Below are positions 45,852 to 55,097 of a DNA stretch of 64,000 nt, one piece after another (within the stretch, counting starts at the first letter, position 1; each line of letters begins with the position of its first letter). The DNA comes from Acidovorax defluvii (GTDB lineage: Bacteria > Pseudomonadota > Gammaproteobacteria > Burkholderiales > Burkholderiaceae_C): assembly GCA_003268905.1 (NCBI GenBank), contig QLTU01000018.1:1-64000 (forward strand), in the 5' to 3' direction. The notes beneath the pieces are model-generated. The model was not told where the DNA came from and made no database searches. It was given only the letters and a program-made list of their open reading frames with translations. A program made the translations under genes and the position numbers.

Positions 45852-46571
45852 ATGACAGCACCGCACACACCGCCGTCCGCCACCACACCGGCCGGGACAA
45901 CGCCCGCCTACGAAACGCTGTCCGCCCTGCTGCACACCCGCTACAGCTGCCGCGCTTTCCTGCCGCAGGCGCTGGACCGCGCCACCATCGACCGCATCCT
46001 TGCCGCCGCGCAGCGCACGGCCTCATGGTGCAATGCGCAGCCCTGGCAGCTCACCATTGCCAGCGGTGCCACGCTGGCGCGCCTGCGCAGCGCCCTGCAG
46101 GCCCATGTGGCCGCCGAGTCCCCGGCGCCCGACCTGCCCTGGCCGCGTGAATACCGGGGCGTCTACCAGGAGCGGCGCCGCGAATGCGGCTGGGGCCTTT
46201 ACGAAGCCCTGGGCATTCCCAAGGGCGACCGCGAGGCCTCGGCACGGCAGGCCGCCCAAAACTTCACCATGTTCGGTGCGCCGCATGTGGCCGTCGTCAC
46301 CAGCGACGAGGCCCTGGGCGTGTATGGCGCGGTGGACTGCGGCGCCTACGTTGGCAACTTTTTGCTGGCCGCCCACAGCCTGGGCGTGGCGACCATTGCG
46401 CAAGCCGCGCTGGCCGCCTACCCCAGTGTTCTGCGCGAGGCTCTGGGCATTGCGCAAGACCGCAGCATCGTGTGCGGCATCTCGTTCGGCCTGGCCGACA
46501 CGGCGCATGCGGCCAACGGGTTTCGCACGCAGCGGGCCGCCCCGGGCGACAGCGTGACCTGGCGCGACTGA
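45852..46571 (+). CDS. Nitroreductase family protein
   Basis: Flavin-dependent oxidoreductase of 239 residues. FMN-binding signatures are LLHTRYSCRAFLPQALDRAT and AAAQRTASWCNAQPWQLTI at the start, and the C-terminal GISFGLADTAHAANGFRTQR. Length and pattern fit NfnB-like reductases acting on nitroaromatics or quinones. It starts right after the PHA-protein stop (two bases apart), so it is likely the last gene of that operon and ends at a strong terminator. Confidence 0.9.
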   Translation: MTAPHTPPSATTPAGTTPAYETLSALLHTRYSCRAFLPQALDRATIDRILAAAQRTASWCNAQPWQLTIASGATLARLRSALQAHVAAESPAPDLPWPREYRGVYQERRRECGWGLYEALGIPKGDREASARQAAQNFTMFGAPHVAVVTSDEALGVYGAVDCGAYVGNFLLAAHSLGVATIAQAALAAYPSVLREALGIAQDRSIVCGISFGLADTAHAANGFRTQRAAPGDSVTWRD

Positions 46572-46604
46572 CGCACTTTGGGAAGCACTGCGCGCCGCAT
46601 CGGC

Positions 46605-46641
46605 CCATGAAAAAAGCGGCATGAAGCCGCTTTTTTCATGG
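46605..46641. terminator. Bidirectional terminator between nitroreductase and ACBP genes
   Basis: CCATGAAAAAAGCGGC and GCCGCTTTTTTCATGG pair perfectly over a 5-base loop, giving U tracts in both directions between convergent genes. Confidence 0.9.
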
Positions 46642-46655
46642 ACGTGACCTGCGCT

Positions 46656-46910
46656 TCAGCTGAGCGATTCAATCAGGTCGATGTACTGCTGCTTGGCAGC
46701 ATCCAGACCGGTGCCCTTGAGCTTTTCCCATGCGTCCCACTTGGCGCGACCCACCACATCGGAGAAGCTGGGCTTCTTTTCGGTGTTGTCGCCCGCCGTG
46801 GCCTGCTTGTACAGCGCATAGATCTTCAGCAGCGTGACGTTATCGGGACGCTCGCTGAGGTTTTTGGAATTGGCCACAGCGGCTTCGAAAGTGGCGTTCA
46901 GGTCGGCCAT
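46656..46910 (-). CDS. Acyl-CoA-binding protein
   Basis: An 84-residue protein of the ACBP family, a four-helix bundle that carries medium- and long-chain acyl-CoA. MADLNATFEAAVANSKNL, then LLKIYALYKQATAGDN with the conserved YxxYKQA acyl-CoA contact and KWDAWEKLKGTGLDAAKQQY match well. ACBP is widespread in eukaryotes and patchy in bacteria; Burkholderiales often keep one copy. It is monocistronic. Confidence 0.95.
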   Translation of the reverse strand: MADLNATFEAAVANSKNLSERPDNVTLLKIYALYKQATAGDNTEKKPSFSDVVGRAKWDAWEKLKGTGLDAAKQQYIDLIESLS

Positions 46911-46978
46911 GTCGTTGGTCCTTGATGGAAAAGTTGGGTAGAGAACGGTGTCGGCAAAAATTTGCTGCGCTGTATCTT

Positions 46979-47091
46979 ATTGATCCGGCAGGCTTTATTC
47001 GTAAACCTTGCTCGGGCTGAGGTGTCGAAGCCCCTCGACGGGCTCAAGTTGAACGGCATCGGGACTCTGCAATAAACCGTGCCGGATCAAT
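46979..47091. repeat. 113-bp inverted-repeat element with nested GACGGGCTCA-type hairpin
   Basis: Ends are 21-bp inverted repeats with two mismatches: ATTGATCCGGCAGGCTTTAT(T) and AATAAACCGTGCCGGATCAA(T). Inside is GGCTGAGGTGTCGAAG...CTCGACGGGCTCAAG, which matches the widespread proteobacterial intergenic palindrome. It fills most of the 197-base gap between the ACBP and M14 genes. It is non-coding and could be a MITE-like unit. Confidence 0.75.
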
Positions 47092-47108
47092 AGAACGTAT
47101 TCACGCTC

Positions 47109-48209
47109 TCAGGGCCGCTTCAGTCCCTGCACCGCCTGGAACATCGACTGCCGCGCCTGGCTGATGATCTGACCCTTCCAGGCGTCGGTGTCGGTGTAGA
47201 ACGCGGACAGCATCTGTGCCTTGATCTGCGCGGCCTGTGCGGCGGGGGCCTGTGGGTGGAGATAAAGCCAGTGCTCGGCACGCAGGGCCTGCAGCACGTC
47301 CTGCAATGGCTGCGTGCCGTATTCCATGGCAATGCCGGTGAACTCGGCCTGGGGGCATTCGTCCAGGATGGCGGTCCACATCAGCCCGGTAAGAAAGGCC
47401 GAGGTGGACGAACCGTCGTAGATGGAAGTGACGGGCGTGGCGCCGTCGCCCGCCCACCAGTGGCGCGCGCGCTGCACGGCGGCGGCATCGTCAGGCCCGC
47501 AGTAGATGCGCTCGCCCAGGCCACTGGGTCCCAGGCCTGTATGCAGATCAATCCAGCCCACGCGCGATGCCCGGCGGCCATGCTGGCGCAGCACGGCGCG
47601 CAGCGTCTGGTTGCTCCAGGTCGGTGCCGTGCCGCCGAAGTACAGACCCTGGGCAAACTCGTGCTGCCCGCGCGTGATGGCCGCCTGCCAGGCGGCTGCG
47701 CCATGCGTGGCGATGTAGGCCTGCACCGCCTGCACGTTGTCCGCCTGCGGCGGCCACGCATGGGGCAGCAGCAGCGGTGCCACTTCGCGGTAAGCGGCGT
47801 TGACGGGAAGTGGCTGGCTGAAGTCGTGGAAATTGCGGTTCAGGTCCACGTTCTCGTGCGTGGTGCGGCGCAGGTGCGAAAACCCATAGGGGTTGAGCGC
47901 ATGGATGTACAGCACGGCCACGCCTTGGGCGTGCGCCAGGTCGCGCCACTCCTGGTCGTGCAGCGCAAACACCTGCACGCCACTGCCGCAAAACCCCTCC
48001 ACGCCATGGCAGCCGCTGCTCACGATGAGCAGCTTGTCCGCGTCAGGTGGGCCATCCCGCACCACGTCCATGGCCAGGTCTTCGCCATCGCGCCCCAGCA
48101 AAGGATGGCGGTGCGATTCGATCGGCAGGCTGGCCGTGGCGGCGGCCTCCAGGAACTGCGTGCGTGCACGCGCGTAGGTGGGAGCAAACGCCTGGACGAT
48201 ACCGATCAT
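47109..48209 (-). CDS. M14-family metallopeptidase (DUF2817)
   Basis: Zinc carboxypeptidase-like hydrolase of 366 residues. The first metal site is VSSGCHGVEGFCGSG (HxxE) and the second His is in GWIDLHTGLGPSG. The HALNPYGFSHLRRTTHENVD and DLNRNF segment is diagnostic for DUF2817. Substrates in this subgroup are not known; N-acyl amino acids or peptides are possible. No signal peptide. Upstream on the same strand is an M20D amidohydrolase, which suggests a joint role in peptide or acyl-amino-acid salvage (inference). Confidence 0.85.
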   Translation of the reverse strand: MIGIVQAFAPTYARARTQFLEAAATASLPIESHRHPLLGRDGEDLAMDVVRDGPPDADKLLIVSSGCHGVEGFCGSGVQVFALHDQEWRDLAHAQGVAVLYIHALNPYGFSHLRRTTHENVDLNRNFHDFSQPLPVNAAYREVAPLLLPHAWPPQADNVQAVQAYIATHGAAAWQAAITRGQHEFAQGLYFGGTAPTWSNQTLRAVLRQHGRRASRVGWIDLHTGLGPSGLGERIYCGPDDAAAVQRARHWWAGDGATPVTSIYDGSSTSAFLTGLMWTAILDECPQAEFTGIAMEYGTQPLQDVLQALRAEHWLYLHPQAPAAQAAQIKAQMLSAFYTDTDAWKGQIISQARQSMFQAVQGLKRP

Positions 48210-48324
48210 GGTGTTTCCTGAACAGATGGCAAAAGGAGCGTGCGCGGTGGTGCCGCCTGAGAACTCGCGCCCGATTCGTGAAGATGCCCAGCGTCCCGGC
48301 TGCCTTGCACCGGCCAGTCGCCGG

Positions 48325-49530
48325 TCAATCGCGGGCCTGCGCCAGCCATTCTTCGGCCAGCCGCACCCAATAGGTGGCGCCCAGCGGAATCAGGTCGTCA
48401 TTGAAGTCGTAGCTCGGGTTGTGCAGCGTGCAGGGGCCGCCGCCGTGGCCCAGGTCGCGGTGCCCGCCGTCGCCGTTGGCAATAAAGCAGTAGGCGCCGG
48501 GCCGGGCCTGCAGCATGAAGGCGAAGTCTTCGGCGCCCATGGTGGGTTCTTGCACCAGCACGTTGGCCTCGCCCACGATGCTGGCCATCACCTTGCGCGC
48601 AAAGTCGGCCTCGGCAGCCGAATTCACGGTGGGCGGGTAGTTGCGCACAAACTCGAAATCGCAAGTGGCTTCATGCGCGGCGCAGGTGTGTTCGGCCACC
48701 TGTTTCATGCGCGCCTCGATCATGTCCAGCACCTCCAGCGTGAAGGTGCGCACGGTGCCCTGCAACTCGCAACTGTCGGGTACCACGTTGGTAGCCTCGC
48801 CCGTGTGGATCATGGTGACCGAGATCACGCCCGCATCCACCGGCTTCTTGTTGCGGCTGATGATGGTCTGAAAGGCCTGCACCATTTGGCAGGCAATGGG
48901 CACCGGGTCGATGCCGGTGTGCGGCATGGCGGCGTGGCCACCCTTGCCGTGGATGGTGATCTTGAACTCGTTGCTGGAAGCCATCACCGGTCCCGGGCTC
49001 ACGGCAAACTGGCCCATCTTCATACCCGGCCAGTTGTGCATGCCGAACACCGCCTGCATGGGAAATTGCTCCAACAGGCCGTCCTCGATCATCACGCGCG
49101 CGCCGCCGCCGCCCTCTTCCGCTGGCTGAAAGATCAGGTACACGGTGCCATCGAAATTGCGGTGTTTCGCAAAGTGCTGCGCCGCCGCCAGCAGCATGGC
49201 CGTGTGCCCATCGTGGCCGCAGGCGTGCATCTTGCCGTGGTGCTGGCTCGCATGGGCAAAGGTGTTGAACTCCTGCATGGGCAGCGCGTCCATGTCGGCG
49301 CGCAGGCCGATGGCACGGCCGCTGGCGCCGCCGTCCCGCCCCTTGACGATGCCGACCACGCCGGTCTTGCCCAGCCCCCGGTGGATGGGAATGCCCCATT
49401 CGGTGAGCTTTTGTGCCACCACATCGGCGGTGCGCACTTCTTCAAAACACAGCTCGGGGTGGGCGTGAATGTCCCGGCGCACTGCGGCAATACCGGCGGC
49501 CTGGGTGACGATGGAATCAATAACGTTCAT
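48325..49530 (-). CDS. M20D amidohydrolase (hippurate hydrolase-like)
   Basis: The protein has 401 residues. Metal ligands appear in HACGHDGHTAMLLAAAQHFA, FQPAEEGGGGARVMIEDGLL and a late HNPSYDFNDDLIPLGATYWV. DIHAHPELCFEEVRTADVVA at the N-terminus is the M20D hallmark. Enzymes of this group cleave N-acyl amino acids such as hippurate or acetylated amino acids. The second of two close ATGs is chosen (49530) because AAGGA lies about nine bases before it. Divergent from argE. Confidence 0.92.
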   Translation of the reverse strand: MNVIDSIVTQAAGIAAVRRDIHAHPELCFEEVRTADVVAQKLTEWGIPIHRGLGKTGVVGIVKGRDGGASGRAIGLRADMDALPMQEFNTFAHASQHHGKMHACGHDGHTAMLLAAAQHFAKHRNFDGTVYLIFQPAEEGGGGARVMIEDGLLEQFPMQAVFGMHNWPGMKMGQFAVSPGPVMASSNEFKITIHGKGGHAAMPHTGIDPVPIACQMVQAFQTIISRNKKPVDAGVISVTMIHTGEATNVVPDSCELQGTVRTFTLEVLDMIEARMKQVAEHTCAAHEATCDFEFVRNYPPTVNSAAEADFARKVMASIVGEANVLVQEPTMGAEDFAFMLQARPGAYCFIANGDGGHRDLGHGGGPCTLHNPSYDFNDDLIPLGATYWVRLAEEWLAQARD

Positions 49531-49607
49531 GATGTGCATCCTTACGAATTCACAGTCTAGCCCGGCTTGCAGATGGCCGCCCACCCGAACGTTGACGCCC
49601 CCACGCC

Positions 49608-50765
49608 ATGATTTCACCCCACGCCCTGGAACTTGCGCAAACCCTGGTGCGCATGAACACCGTCAGCCACCGCTCCAACCTGGAGCTGATTCATTTCATC
49701 CGCGACCATCTGGCCCGGCTGGGCGTGCAAAGCCGCCTGACCTGGAACGCCGATAAAACCAAGGCCAACCTGTTTGCCACGCTGGGCGAAGGCAAGCCCG
49801 GCGGGGTCATCCTGTCGGGCCACACCGACACCGTGCCCTGGGACGGACAGGACTGGAGCATGGACCCGCTGGGCGCCGTGGTGCAGGACGGCAGGCTTTT
49901 TGGCCGTGGCAGCGCTGACATGAAGGCCTTCATTGGCATCGCCCTCTCGCAGGCCGAACAGTTTTTGAACAGCGACGCCCCCTTTGCCGTGCACTTTGCC
50001 TTCACCTACGAAGAAGAGATCGGCTGCTTTGGCGTGAAGGAGCTGATTGCCGACCTGCGCGACGCAGGCATCCAGCCCCTGGCCTGCATCGTGGGGGAAC
50101 CCACCAGCATGGTGCCCGCCATCGCACACAAGGGCGTGTACCGCTACAGATGCTGCGTGCGCGGCAAGGAGGCGCACTCGTCGCTGACACCGCAATCGGT
50201 CAACGCCATCGAAATGGCGGCCCGCGTGGTGGGCCGGGTGCGCGACATGGCCGAGGGGTTCGAGCGCAACGAGCCGCGCTTTGCGGGCTTTGACGTGCCG
50301 TTCTCCACGGCCAGCGTGGGCCAGTTTCACGGCGGCATCGCCGACAACGTGGTGCCGCGCGATGCCGAGTTTCGCTACGAGTTTCGCAACCTGCCCACCG
50401 CTAACGCCGCCCAGATGCAGGCCGAGGTGGTGGCCTACGCCCAGGCGCTGGAGCCGGCCATGAAGACGGTGGCGCCCGCGGCAGGTTTCAGCTTCGAGAC
50501 CATCTGCGAAATCCCCAGTTTTCTGGGCAGCAAGGACGATGCCGTAACGCGCCTGGCGCAAGAGCTCACCGGCGAGAAAGGCACCACGCTGGTGGCCTTT
50601 GGCACCGAGGCCGGCCTTTTCAAGAACGTCGGCATTCCCACCGTGGTGTGCGGCCCCGGCAGCATTCAGCAGGCGCACCAGCCCGATGAATTTGTGAGCC
50701 TGGAACAGTTGGCGCGCTGCGAGGCGTTCATGCAGGGACTGGCGCGCACGCGCGCCTTGGGCTGA
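49608..50765 (+). CDS. argE: Acetylornithine deacetylase
   Basis: ArgE hydrolyses N-acetylornithine in arginine synthesis. The product has 385 residues. M20 motifs: LSGHTDTVPWDGQDWSMDPL, GRGSADMKAFIGIALSQAEQ, the catalytic FTYEEEIGCFGVKELI and the C-terminal AFGTEAGLFKNVGIPTVVCG. The dimerisation domain lies around residues 175-285. The divergent partner is another M20 hydrolase of a different subgroup. The match is to the ArgE clade by motif spacing; a general M20 N-deacylase is the alternative. Confidence 0.88.
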   Translation: MISPHALELAQTLVRMNTVSHRSNLELIHFIRDHLARLGVQSRLTWNADKTKANLFATLGEGKPGGVILSGHTDTVPWDGQDWSMDPLGAVVQDGRLFGRGSADMKAFIGIALSQAEQFLNSDAPFAVHFAFTYEEEIGCFGVKELIADLRDAGIQPLACIVGEPTSMVPAIAHKGVYRYRCCVRGKEAHSSLTPQSVNAIEMAARVVGRVRDMAEGFERNEPRFAGFDVPFSTASVGQFHGGIADNVVPRDAEFRYEFRNLPTANAAQMQAEVVAYAQALEPAMKTVAPAAGFSFETICEIPSFLGSKDDAVTRLAQELTGEKGTTLVAFGTEAGLFKNVGIPTVVCGPGSIQQAHQPDEFVSLEQLARCEAFMQGLARTRALG

Positions 50766-50790
50766 AAGAACACCCGCCGCGCTGGCGGAG

Positions 50791-51939
50791 TCAGGTTCTG
50801 ACGCGGCCGTCGCCGGTGAGCATCGACATTTCCACAAAACTCGATGCCGTGTGGTCCGAGCTGCGGAAAGACACCGGGAACCCGGAAATCACCTGCGACC
50901 CCAGGGATTCCATGCCTGCGATGAAGCTGTCGTGGCTGAGCTTGCCACCGGCCAGCGCCGGACGCAGGCCTTCGGTGAAAACGCGGGCTGCCAGGTACCC
51001 TTCCAGGCTGGAATAGTTGGCCTGCACCTTGTCGCCGCCCTTCTTGATGGCCTCCAGAAACTCGCGTGTGATCTGGCGTGAGGGCTGGTAGGGTGAGGGC
51101 ACCACCTGCGACACCACCACACCTGCACCGTCCTTGCCCAGCTCGTCGGCCAGCGCCTGCGTGCCCACAAACGACACGTTATAGAACGTGCCACGAAAGC
51201 CCGCCTTGCGCGCAGCGCGCACAAACGCAGCACTGGCCCCATAGGACGAAATCTGCACCACGGCGTCGGGCATGGCGGGCACCAGCTTGTCCACGGCGGC
51301 CTTCACGTCGGTGGTATTGCGCTCCACCGTGGCTGTGGCTACGGGCGCAAGCTTGAGATCGGCGAGCGCCTTGGTCACGCCATCCAGCCCCGCCTTGCCA
51401 TAGGCATCGTTCTGGTAGAACACAGCGATCTTCTTGAGCCCCAGGTTGGTGAGCTGGCGCACGATGTGCGCGGTTTCGTCGTAGTACGAAGCGCGCACAT
51501 GAAAAATCAGGCGGTTGAAGGGCTGGCGCAGCGCCTCAGCCCCGGTGAAGGGGCCAAAAAACGGCACTTTGGCCTGGGTGAAAATCGGCAGCGCCGCGAG
51601 GCTGGTAGGGGTGCCGATGTAGCCAAACAGCGCAAACACGTCGTCGGCTATCAGCTTTCTGGTGTTTTCGGCGCAGCGGTCGGGCTCGTAGCCGTCGTCC
51701 ATGGTGCGGATTTCCACCGTGCGCCGGCCCACGCCGCCCTGGGCATTGAGGCGGTCAAAAAAGAGCTTGGCGCCCAGGTTGAACTGGATGCCCAACTGGG
51801 CCGAAGGGCCGGTGAAGGGCGCCGACTGCCCCAGCACGATACGGCCTTCGCCTTGCGCCTGTGCCAGATTGAAGCCTCCCAGCGCTGCCGCGCCCAAGCC
51901 TACTGAAAATTGTCTGCGCCCTATTGCCTTTTGGTTCAT
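50791..51939 (-). CDS. ABC transporter substrate-binding protein (Leu/Ile/Val-type), orphan
   Basis: The product has 382 residues, with a twin-arginine-like leader (GRRQFSVGLGAAALGG) ending NLAQAQ. Peripla_BP_6 features are IVLGQSAPFTGPSAQLGIQF, RTVEIRTMDDGYEPDRCAEN and KIAVFYQNDAYGKAGLDGVT. It closely resembles the binding protein at 24213 (the YQNxxxGK hinge and overall layout are shared), so the two are paralogues. No transporter subunits are nearby; it may feed a remote Liv-type importer. Confidence 0.9.
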   Translation of the reverse strand: MNQKAIGRRQFSVGLGAAALGGFNLAQAQGEGRIVLGQSAPFTGPSAQLGIQFNLGAKLFFDRLNAQGGVGRRTVEIRTMDDGYEPDRCAENTRKLIADDVFALFGYIGTPTSLAALPIFTQAKVPFFGPFTGAEALRQPFNRLIFHVRASYYDETAHIVRQLTNLGLKKIAVFYQNDAYGKAGLDGVTKALADLKLAPVATATVERNTTDVKAAVDKLVPAMPDAVVQISSYGASAAFVRAARKAGFRGTFYNVSFVGTQALADELGKDGAGVVVSQVVPSPYQPSRQITREFLEAIKKGGDKVQANYSSLEGYLAARVFTEGLRPALAGGKLSHDSFIAGMESLGSQVISGFPVSFRSSDHTASSFVEMSMLTGDGRVRT

Positions 51940-52063
51940 GGTGAAATCTCTGCTCTTGTGAACCGAGTGCGCCCCCCGGTGCTGCCGGTAGGCAGCCTTC
52001 CTGGACAGGGCACAAGGTATGCACTTTATTACCTATCCTGCAGTTTACCGACCGACCCACCGA

Positions 52064-54166
52064 ATGCCCTCGCCATCTGCCGCCAATTCCCTGCCGTCTG
52101 CCCCCTTGCAGGTGCGTGGAGCCTGCCCGCACGACTGCCCCGACACCTGCGCCCTGCTCACCACGGTGGAAAACAGCGTGGCCACCCGCGTGCAGGGCAA
52201 CCCCGACCACCCGCACACCGATGGCGTGCTGTGCACCAAGGTCTCCCGCTACACCGAGCGCAGCTACCACCCCGAGCGCATCCTCACGCCCCTCAAGCGC
52301 ACGGGCCCCAAGGGCAGCGGCCAGTTCGCACCGGTGGGCTGGGACGAGGCCCTGAGCGACATCGCCCAACGCCTGCAGACCATCGCCGCCCGCGCCCCTG
52401 AAGCCATCCTGCCCTACAGCTATGCAGGCACCATGGGCATGGTGCAGGGCGAGAGCATGGACCGGCGGTTTTTCCACCGCCTGGGCGCCTCGCAACTGGA
52501 CCGCACCATCTGCGCGTCGGCCGGTGCCGAAGCCCTGGTGCAAACGCTGGGCGGCAAGGTGGGCATGAAGGTGGAGTTTTTTGCGCAGGCAAAGCTCATC
52601 CTGATCTGGGGCAGCAATTCGATTGGCAGCAACCTGCATTTCTGGCGCTATGCGCAGCAGGCCAAACGCAACGGCGCACGGCTGGTATGCATCGACCCGC
52701 GCAAGACCGAAACCGCCGACAAGTGCCACGAGCACATTGCCCTCTACCCCGGCACCGATGCCGCGCTGGCCCTGGCACTGATGCACGAGCTGATCAAGAA
52801 CGACTGGCTGGACCACGACTACATCGCCCGCCACACGCTGGGCTGGGAGCAGTTGCGAGAACGCGCCCTGCAGTGGCCGCCCGAACGCGCAGCCGAGGTG
52901 TGCGGCATTCCGGTGGAGCAGATCCGCCAGCTGGCCCGCGACTATGGCACCACCCAGCCCGCCGCCATTCGCCTGAACTACGGCATGCAGCGCGTGCGCG
53001 GCGGCGGCAATGCCGTGCGCGCCGTGGCCTGCCTGCCAGCGCTCACCGGCGCCTGGCGCCACCGCGCGGGCGGCATGTTGCTGTCCAGCTCAGGCCAGTT
53101 TCCGGCGCAGCGCGCAGCGTTGCAGCGGCCCGACCTGATGCCTGCGCGCACGCCACGCACGCTCAACATGGTGCAAATTGGTGACGACCTGCTGCGCGAG
53201 GCCTCGCCCGCTTTCGGGCCCCGCGTCGAGGCCCTGGTGGTTTACAACAGCAACCCGGTGGCCGTGGCGCCCGATTCCGGCAAGGTGGTGCAGGGCTTTG
53301 TGCGCGAAGACCTGTTCACCGTGGTGCTGGAGCATTTTCAGACGGACACGGCCGACTACGCCGATTTCATCCTGCCCGCCACCACGCAGCTCGAACACTG
53401 GGACGTGCACCTGGCCTATGGCCACACCGATGTGTTGCTCAACCGCCCCGCCATCGCACCCCAGGGCCAGGCGCGCAGCAATGCGCAGATCTTCCGTGAC
53501 CTGGCTGCGCGCATGGGTTTCACCGAGCCCTGCTTTGCCGACAGCGACGAAGCGCTGTGCCGACAGGCCTTTGGCGATGCGGTGGACTTTGCCCTGCTCG
53601 AAACCCAGGGCTTTGCCACGCTGGCGCTGCCCGACGCGCCGTTTGCCGAAGGCGGTTTTGCCACGCCCAGCGGAAAGTGCGAATTTTTCAGCGCCCGCCT
53701 GGCCGCGCAGGGCTTGGACGGCCTGCCCGACCACCTGCCCAACCACGAGCTGCAGGGCAGCCCGGCACACTACCCGCTGGCCATGATTTCCCCGCCAGCG
53801 CGCAATTTTTTGAACTCCACCTTTGTGAACGTGCAAAGCCTGCGCGACATCGAAGGCCGCCCCGTGCTGGAGATCCACCCCGACGACGCACTGGCGCGCG
53901 GCATTGGTGACGGCGCCGTGGTGCGCGTGTTCAACGACCGCGGCAGCTACCGCTGCCACGCTGCGGTGTCGCTGCGCGCGCGGCCCGGCGTAGTCAACGG
54001 CCTGGGCATCTGGTGGCGCAAGCTGGGGCTCGACGGCACCAACGTAAACCAGCTCACCAGCCAGGCGCTGACCGACATGGGCCGGGCGCCCACGTTTTAT
54101 GACTGCCTGGTGCAAGTGCAGGCCTGTGCCCCGCACGAGGCAGCGGGCACCCCACACGCGGCTTGA
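52064..54166 (+). CDS. Molybdopterin-dependent oxidoreductase with [4Fe-4S] cluster
   Basis: A 700-residue DMSO-reductase-family protein. The N-terminal cluster-binding cysteines are CPHDCPDTCALLTT followed by GVLCTKV about 27 residues later. Next come the molybdopterin-binding blocks (YAGTMGMVQGESMDRRFFHR, IWGSNSIGSNLHFWRYA, CIDPRKTETADKCHEH) and a C-terminal dinucleotide domain (FLNSTFVNVQSLRDIEGRPV). No signal peptide is seen, so it is cytoplasmic. No partner electron-transfer subunit is adjacent. Substrate unknown. I take the ATG at 52064; an in-frame ATG at 52019 would add 15 residues. Confidence 0.88.
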   Translation: MPSPSAANSLPSAPLQVRGACPHDCPDTCALLTTVENSVATRVQGNPDHPHTDGVLCTKVSRYTERSYHPERILTPLKRTGPKGSGQFAPVGWDEALSDIAQRLQTIAARAPEAILPYSYAGTMGMVQGESMDRRFFHRLGASQLDRTICASAGAEALVQTLGGKVGMKVEFFAQAKLILIWGSNSIGSNLHFWRYAQQAKRNGARLVCIDPRKTETADKCHEHIALYPGTDAALALALMHELIKNDWLDHDYIARHTLGWEQLRERALQWPPERAAEVCGIPVEQIRQLARDYGTTQPAAIRLNYGMQRVRGGGNAVRAVACLPALTGAWRHRAGGMLLSSSGQFPAQRAALQRPDLMPARTPRTLNMVQIGDDLLREASPAFGPRVEALVVYNSNPVAVAPDSGKVVQGFVREDLFTVVLEHFQTDTADYADFILPATTQLEHWDVHLAYGHTDVLLNRPAIAPQGQARSNAQIFRDLAARMGFTEPCFADSDEALCRQAFGDAVDFALLETQGFATLALPDAPFAEGGFATPSGKCEFFSARLAAQGLDGLPDHLPNHELQGSPAHYPLAMISPPARNFLNSTFVNVQSLRDIEGRPVLEIHPDDALARGIGDGAVVRVFNDRGSYRCHAAVSLRARPGVVNGLGIWWRKLGLDGTNVNQLTSQALTDMGRAPTFYDCLVQVQACAPHEAAGTPHAA

Positions 54167-54217
54167 TCAATAAGGTGCTTTGCACACCAGGATCATTCGA
54201 ATACCGCTTCAAAAATA

Positions 54218-54270
54218 ATAGCTGCTCGCGCTTATCAGATAAGCGCTAGCAGCCTTTTTTACTTAAAAAT
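54218..54270 (+). repeat. Palindromic repeat, copy 9
   Basis: ATAGCTGCTCGCGCTTATCA then GATAAGCGCTAGCAGCCTTT; the arms GCGCTTATC and GATAAGCGC pair perfectly, extended by GCTGCT/AGCAGC with a mismatch. It lies between convergent genes and could act as a terminator, being followed by TTTTTTACTTAAAA. Confidence 0.9.
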
Positions 54271-54339
54271 CAGCGCCCAGCGCCCAGCGCCAGACACCCT
54301 GCTGGCGCTCCTGCCTGCAGGCACCCGGCGCTTCGCGCG

Positions 54340-55020
54340 TCAGCCCAGCTTTTTCAGCAGCGCATGCGCCGCGGGCTCCGATGACGCGGGGTTTTGCCCC
54401 GTGATCAGCAGCCCGTCGGTGATCGCATAAGGCTGCCAGTCGCCCAGCTTGGCGTAGTGACCGCCGTTGGCCTTGAGCATGTCTTCCACCAGAAACGGCA
54501 CCACCTCCGTCAACCCCACGGCGGCTTCCTCGGTATTGGTGAAGCCGGTCACGTTTTTGCCCTTGACCACCGGCTGGCCGTCCTTGCCCTTGGGGTGGCG
54601 CAGCACGGCGGGTGCGTGGCACACGGCGGCCACGGGCTTGCCGGCGTTCAGCGTGGCCTCGATCAGCGCGATGGAGTGCGCGTCTTCAGCCAGGTCCCAC
54701 AGCGGGCCATGGCCGCCGGGGTAGAACACTGCGTCGTAGTCGGCTGCATTCACGTCGGCCAGGCGCTGGGTGCTGGCCAGCTGCTTTTGTGCAGCCGCAT
54801 CGGCCTTGAAGCGGCGCGTGGCGTCGGTCTGCGCGCCGGGGTCGTCGCTTTTGGGGTCCAGCGGCGGCTGGCCGCCCTGGGGCGATGCCAGCGTCACGTC
54901 CGCGCCCGCGTCCTTGAACACGTAGTACGGTGCGGCAAACTCTTCCAGCCAGAAGCCGGTTTTGGCACCGGTGTTGCCCAGCTGGTCGTGGGAGGTGAGA
55001 ACCATCAATATCTTTGGCAT
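54340..55020 (-). CDS. DJ-1/PfpI-family protein, Hsp31-like
   Basis: The product has 226 residues: MPKILMVLTSHDQLGNTGAK, GFWLEEFAAPYYVFKDAG, the DYDAVFYPGGHGPLWDLAED strand and the nucleophile elbow PVAAVCHAPAVLRHPKGKDG with the reactive Cys. These are features of Hsp31-type glyoxalase III / deglycase proteins, which handle methylglyoxal and related damage. Last gene of the leftward tetR - yqhD-like operon, 77 bases after the reductase, which fits electrophile detoxification. Confidence 0.9.
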   Translation of the reverse strand: MPKILMVLTSHDQLGNTGAKTGFWLEEFAAPYYVFKDAGADVTLASPQGGQPPLDPKSDDPGAQTDATRRFKADAAAQKQLASTQRLADVNAADYDAVFYPGGHGPLWDLAEDAHSIALIEATLNAGKPVAAVCHAPAVLRHPKGKDGQPVVKGKNVTGFTNTEEAAVGLTEVVPFLVEDMLKANGGHYAKLGDWQPYAITDGLLITGQNPASSEPAAHALLKKLG

Positions 55021-55097
55021 GCAATGTCCTTTGGAGTGATCTTGTGGCCGGGCCGCATGGGCGCAACGATGCGCCAATGCCCCGGCCGCCAGCGTGC

